This document shows, piece by piece, positions 62,348 through 64,000 of a stretch of 64,000 nucleotides of DNA. The position numbers and the translations under genes are program-made. Each line of letters starts with the position of its first letter. Position 1 is the first letter of the stretch. The notes below the pieces were generated by a model. It was not told the origin of the DNA. It worked only from the letters and a program-made list of their open reading frames with translations, and searched no databases. Origin of the DNA: CAYVVT01 sp964454335 (GTDB taxonomy: Bacteria > Fidelibacterota > UBA8477 > JABMPR01); contig CAYVVT010000004.1 of assembly GCA_964454335.1 (NCBI GenBank), positions 1-64,000 on the forward strand. Direction: 5' to 3'.

Positions 62348-63421
62348 ATGAAATTACACACGATCACCATCACAATTCTCGCACTGTTGCTTATCAGTTG
62401 TGGCAATGACGCAGAATCGGAACTGGATAAGAGCGGCTGGCAGCAACAGGCCATCCCGGTTCAGGTGGACACGGCCAGATATTCCACATATACGAATTTC
62501 CTTTCGTTCAACGGAGCTCTGCAGGCCATTCAGGTCGCCCGCATTATCCCGGAGATCCCGGCGAAGATAGCGGCCCAGGTTGTGAATATCGGAGACTGGG
62601 TAGTCAAGGGCGACACCCTGGCACAGATGGATATTTCCGCGCTGGAACTCCAGTACGAGCAGGCCCGGGCCGGATTCAAACTAGCCGAGGCCAGCCTGGC
62701 AGACGCGCGTAAAGACTGGAGCCGTGTGGAAACCCTGCGTGGCGAGAATGCCGTCTCAGAGCAGCAATATGAAAAAGCCCGTCTGGGTCTGGAAGCCGGA
62801 CAGGCACAGCTGAGCCAGGCCAGAGCCGGTCTGGACCTGCTGAAGATGCAATTGGACAAATCCACCCTGACAGCACCTTTCGATGGTGTGGTCACACAGA
62901 AGGGTTTCGAAGTAGGCGATCTGTTCAGTCCCGCGATCATGATGCCCCTGTACACCGTTCAGAACGTTTCCCGCATCAAGGTCGAACTTCAGGTTCCATC
63001 CAAGGAGATCCCCCTGGTGGAAAATGGTCAGACTGCCAGACTATGGGTTGATTACCTGGCCGATCCTGTCAGGGGTGAAGTGACCCTGCACAGCATTGCT
63101 GCCGATCCTCTTTCCAAGACCTTTTTTGTGGAATGCCAGTTCGATAACAGCAATGGGGCGCTCCGGGCTGGAACCTTCGGCAAGGTGGAGATCGCCGTTC
63201 ACGAGATCCCCGGAGTGATCGTGGTTCCCCGGAAAGCCATCGTGAACGATGATGATATTTTCGTCATGCAGGACGATCGTGCCTACCGACGCGACATCAG
63301 CATCCTTGAGCTCAGTGAGCTGCATGCCGTCGTAGTAGCCGGACTCGAGGTAGGTGAAGCCTACATCAGCGAAGGGGGCTACATCCTGGCGGACAGCAGT
63401 CTCGTTCGGGTCAGGGAATAA
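62348..63421 (+). CDS. RND efflux periplasmic adaptor (membrane fusion) lipoprotein
   Basis: 357 residues; lipoprotein signal ALLLISCGNDAE. Lipoyl halves PEIPAKIAAQVVNIGDWVVK and LTAPFDGVVTQKGFEVGDL flank a short coiled coil (~95-150); beta-barrel and membrane-proximal domains follow. Links the TolC channel to the RND pump in the periplasm. Confidence 0.94.
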   Translation: MKLHTITITILALLLISCGNDAESELDKSGWQQQAIPVQVDTARYSTYTNFLSFNGALQAIQVARIIPEIPAKIAAQVVNIGDWVVKGDTLAQMDISALELQYEQARAGFKLAEASLADARKDWSRVETLRGENAVSEQQYEKARLGLEAGQAQLSQARAGLDLLKMQLDKSTLTAPFDGVVTQKGFEVGDLFSPAIMMPLYTVQNVSRIKVELQVPSKEIPLVENGQTARLWVDYLADPVRGEVTLHSIAADPLSKTFFVECQFDNSNGALRAGTFGKVEIAVHEIPGVIVVPRKAIVNDDDIFVMQDDRAYRRDISILELSELHAVVVAGLEVGEAYISEGGYILADSSLVRVRE

Positions 63422-63431
63422 GGGGTCGCAT

Positions 63432-64000
63432 ATGAGAATCGTTGACCTATCCGTCGACCGTAAGGTGACGGTCACCATGTTGACCCTCATCGTCATTCTG
63501 GGCGGGCTCATCTCCTACACCCAGTTGGGATTAGATCTGCTGCCTGACATTGAGTTCCCCATGGTATCCGTGGTGACCGTATACAGCGGTGCCAGTCCCG
63601 AGGATATTGAATCCATTCTCACCAAGCCTATCGAACAGGCCATTGCCTCGGTTACCGGTGTGAAAGGAGTTGTCTCCACCACCGTGGAGGGCATGTCCAT
63701 GATCACGGTCGAATTCGAGAATGGCACCAACCTGGATTTTGCCGCCCAGGACCTCCGGGATCAATTGGCCATGTTTGCGGACTTCCTGCCTGAGGGTATC
63801 CAAACCCCGCTGGTGATGAAGTTCGACATGTCCGCCCTACCGGTACTCTTTTACGGGGTCACCAGTGAGAAGCGCAGCCTGAATGAGCTGGCTGATTACA
63901 TGGATGAGAATGTGGCCTACCGGCTGGAGCGAATCGAAGGGGTGGCTTCCGTCATCGTACAATCCCCCGAGGTACGGGAGATCCTGGTGGAGATCGATCA
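63432..64000 (+). CDS. RND (AcrB/MdtB-like) efflux pump, 5' part only
   Basis: ATG ten bases after the adaptor stop; the frame runs past the window end with no stop, ~189 residues visible. First transmembrane helix VTMLTLIVILGGLISYTQ, then the pore-domain start LLPDIEFPMVSVVTVYSGAS with EDIESILTKPIEQAIASV and EFENGTNLDFAAQDLRDQ, hallmarks of hydrophobe/amphiphile RND pumps. A full-length protein would be over 1000 residues. Confidence 0.93.
   Translation, partial: MRIVDLSVDRKVTVTMLTLIVILGGLISYTQLGLDLLPDIEFPMVSVVTVYSGASPEDIESILTKPIEQAIASVTGVKGVVSTTVEGMSMITVEFENGTNLDFAAQDLRDQLAMFADFLPEGIQTPLVMKFDMSALPVLFYGVTSEKRSLNELADYMDENVAYRLERIEGVASVIVQSPEVREILVEID

Overview
The window looks like a chromosomal contig from an uncultured, Gram-negative member of the FCB superphylum (for example Neomarinimicrobiota, Calditrichota or Ignavibacteria-like). 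The evidence is two type IX secretion sorting domains of the PNP(F/L)NPSTTI type (3-710 and the GH16 enzyme at 8582-10381), several lipoproteins, TolC/RND and MacB-like efflux systems, a DUF5916 outer-membrane barrel protein, heptanucleotide tandem repeats, and roughly balanced base composition. The taxonomic placement is inference; there is no rRNA gene in the window. Genes are mostly short operons on both strands, and there is no intact tRNA, rRNA, CRISPR array, transposase or integrase.

Layout. 1-3.9 kb is an accessory zone: a truncated secreted protein, a methyltransferase bracketed by a 10-bp inverted repeat resembling integron attC half-sites, two small cargo genes and a tiny basic protein, separated by three decayed 3' halves of a tRNA-Phe-like gene, each carrying palindromic insertions. 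4.0-8.3 kb is a four-gene cluster (UroD/MtaA-like, TrpF-like, saccharopine-dehydrogenase-like, PLP D-cysteine-desulfhydrase-like) in which the first two proteins have lost hallmark catalytic or metal-binding residues; it is my best candidate for an undescribed pathway. 8.6-17.2 kb holds a secreted laminarinase-like GH16 enzyme, small membrane proteins, a lysoplasmalogenase-like protein, a secreted EEP nuclease/phosphatase, and a series of membrane or small-molecule proteins (two DUF4386, a CPBP protease, a GyrI-like protein, a DUF899 protein).

17.6-30.2 kb has a histidine ammonia-lyase whose MIO triad is Ala-Cys-Gly, an ADP-ribosylglycohydrolase-like lipoprotein, a DUF1566 pseudogene, a predicted ABC-class ATPase divergent from an XRE regulator, a sulfotransferase, two methyltransferases, a trehalase-like lipoprotein, and a TetR-controlled methyltransferase/cation-efflux pair. 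30.4-46.6 kb is dominated by signalling: a GAF-PAS-LuxR regulator, a HisKA_2 kinase, two tandem paralogous PAS kinases, then a six-gene operon (HlyD adaptor, ABC ATPase, two FtsX-type permeases, NtrC-type activator, histidine kinase). This operon is preceded by a near-consensus sigma-54 promoter and two upstream dyads, so it is probably autoregulated. An L-serine dehydratase lies inside this region.

46.6-64 kb holds a metallo-beta-lactamase-fold protein with an altered metal motif, a TetR-ABC export operon, the DUF5916 barrel protein, a cysteine-desulfurase-like enzyme, an unknown barrel-like protein with an HExxxH motif, GreA, fasciclin and pirin proteins, a DUF2461 protein, a membrane class III cyclase, and a TetR-TolC-adaptor-RND efflux operon that runs off the right edge.
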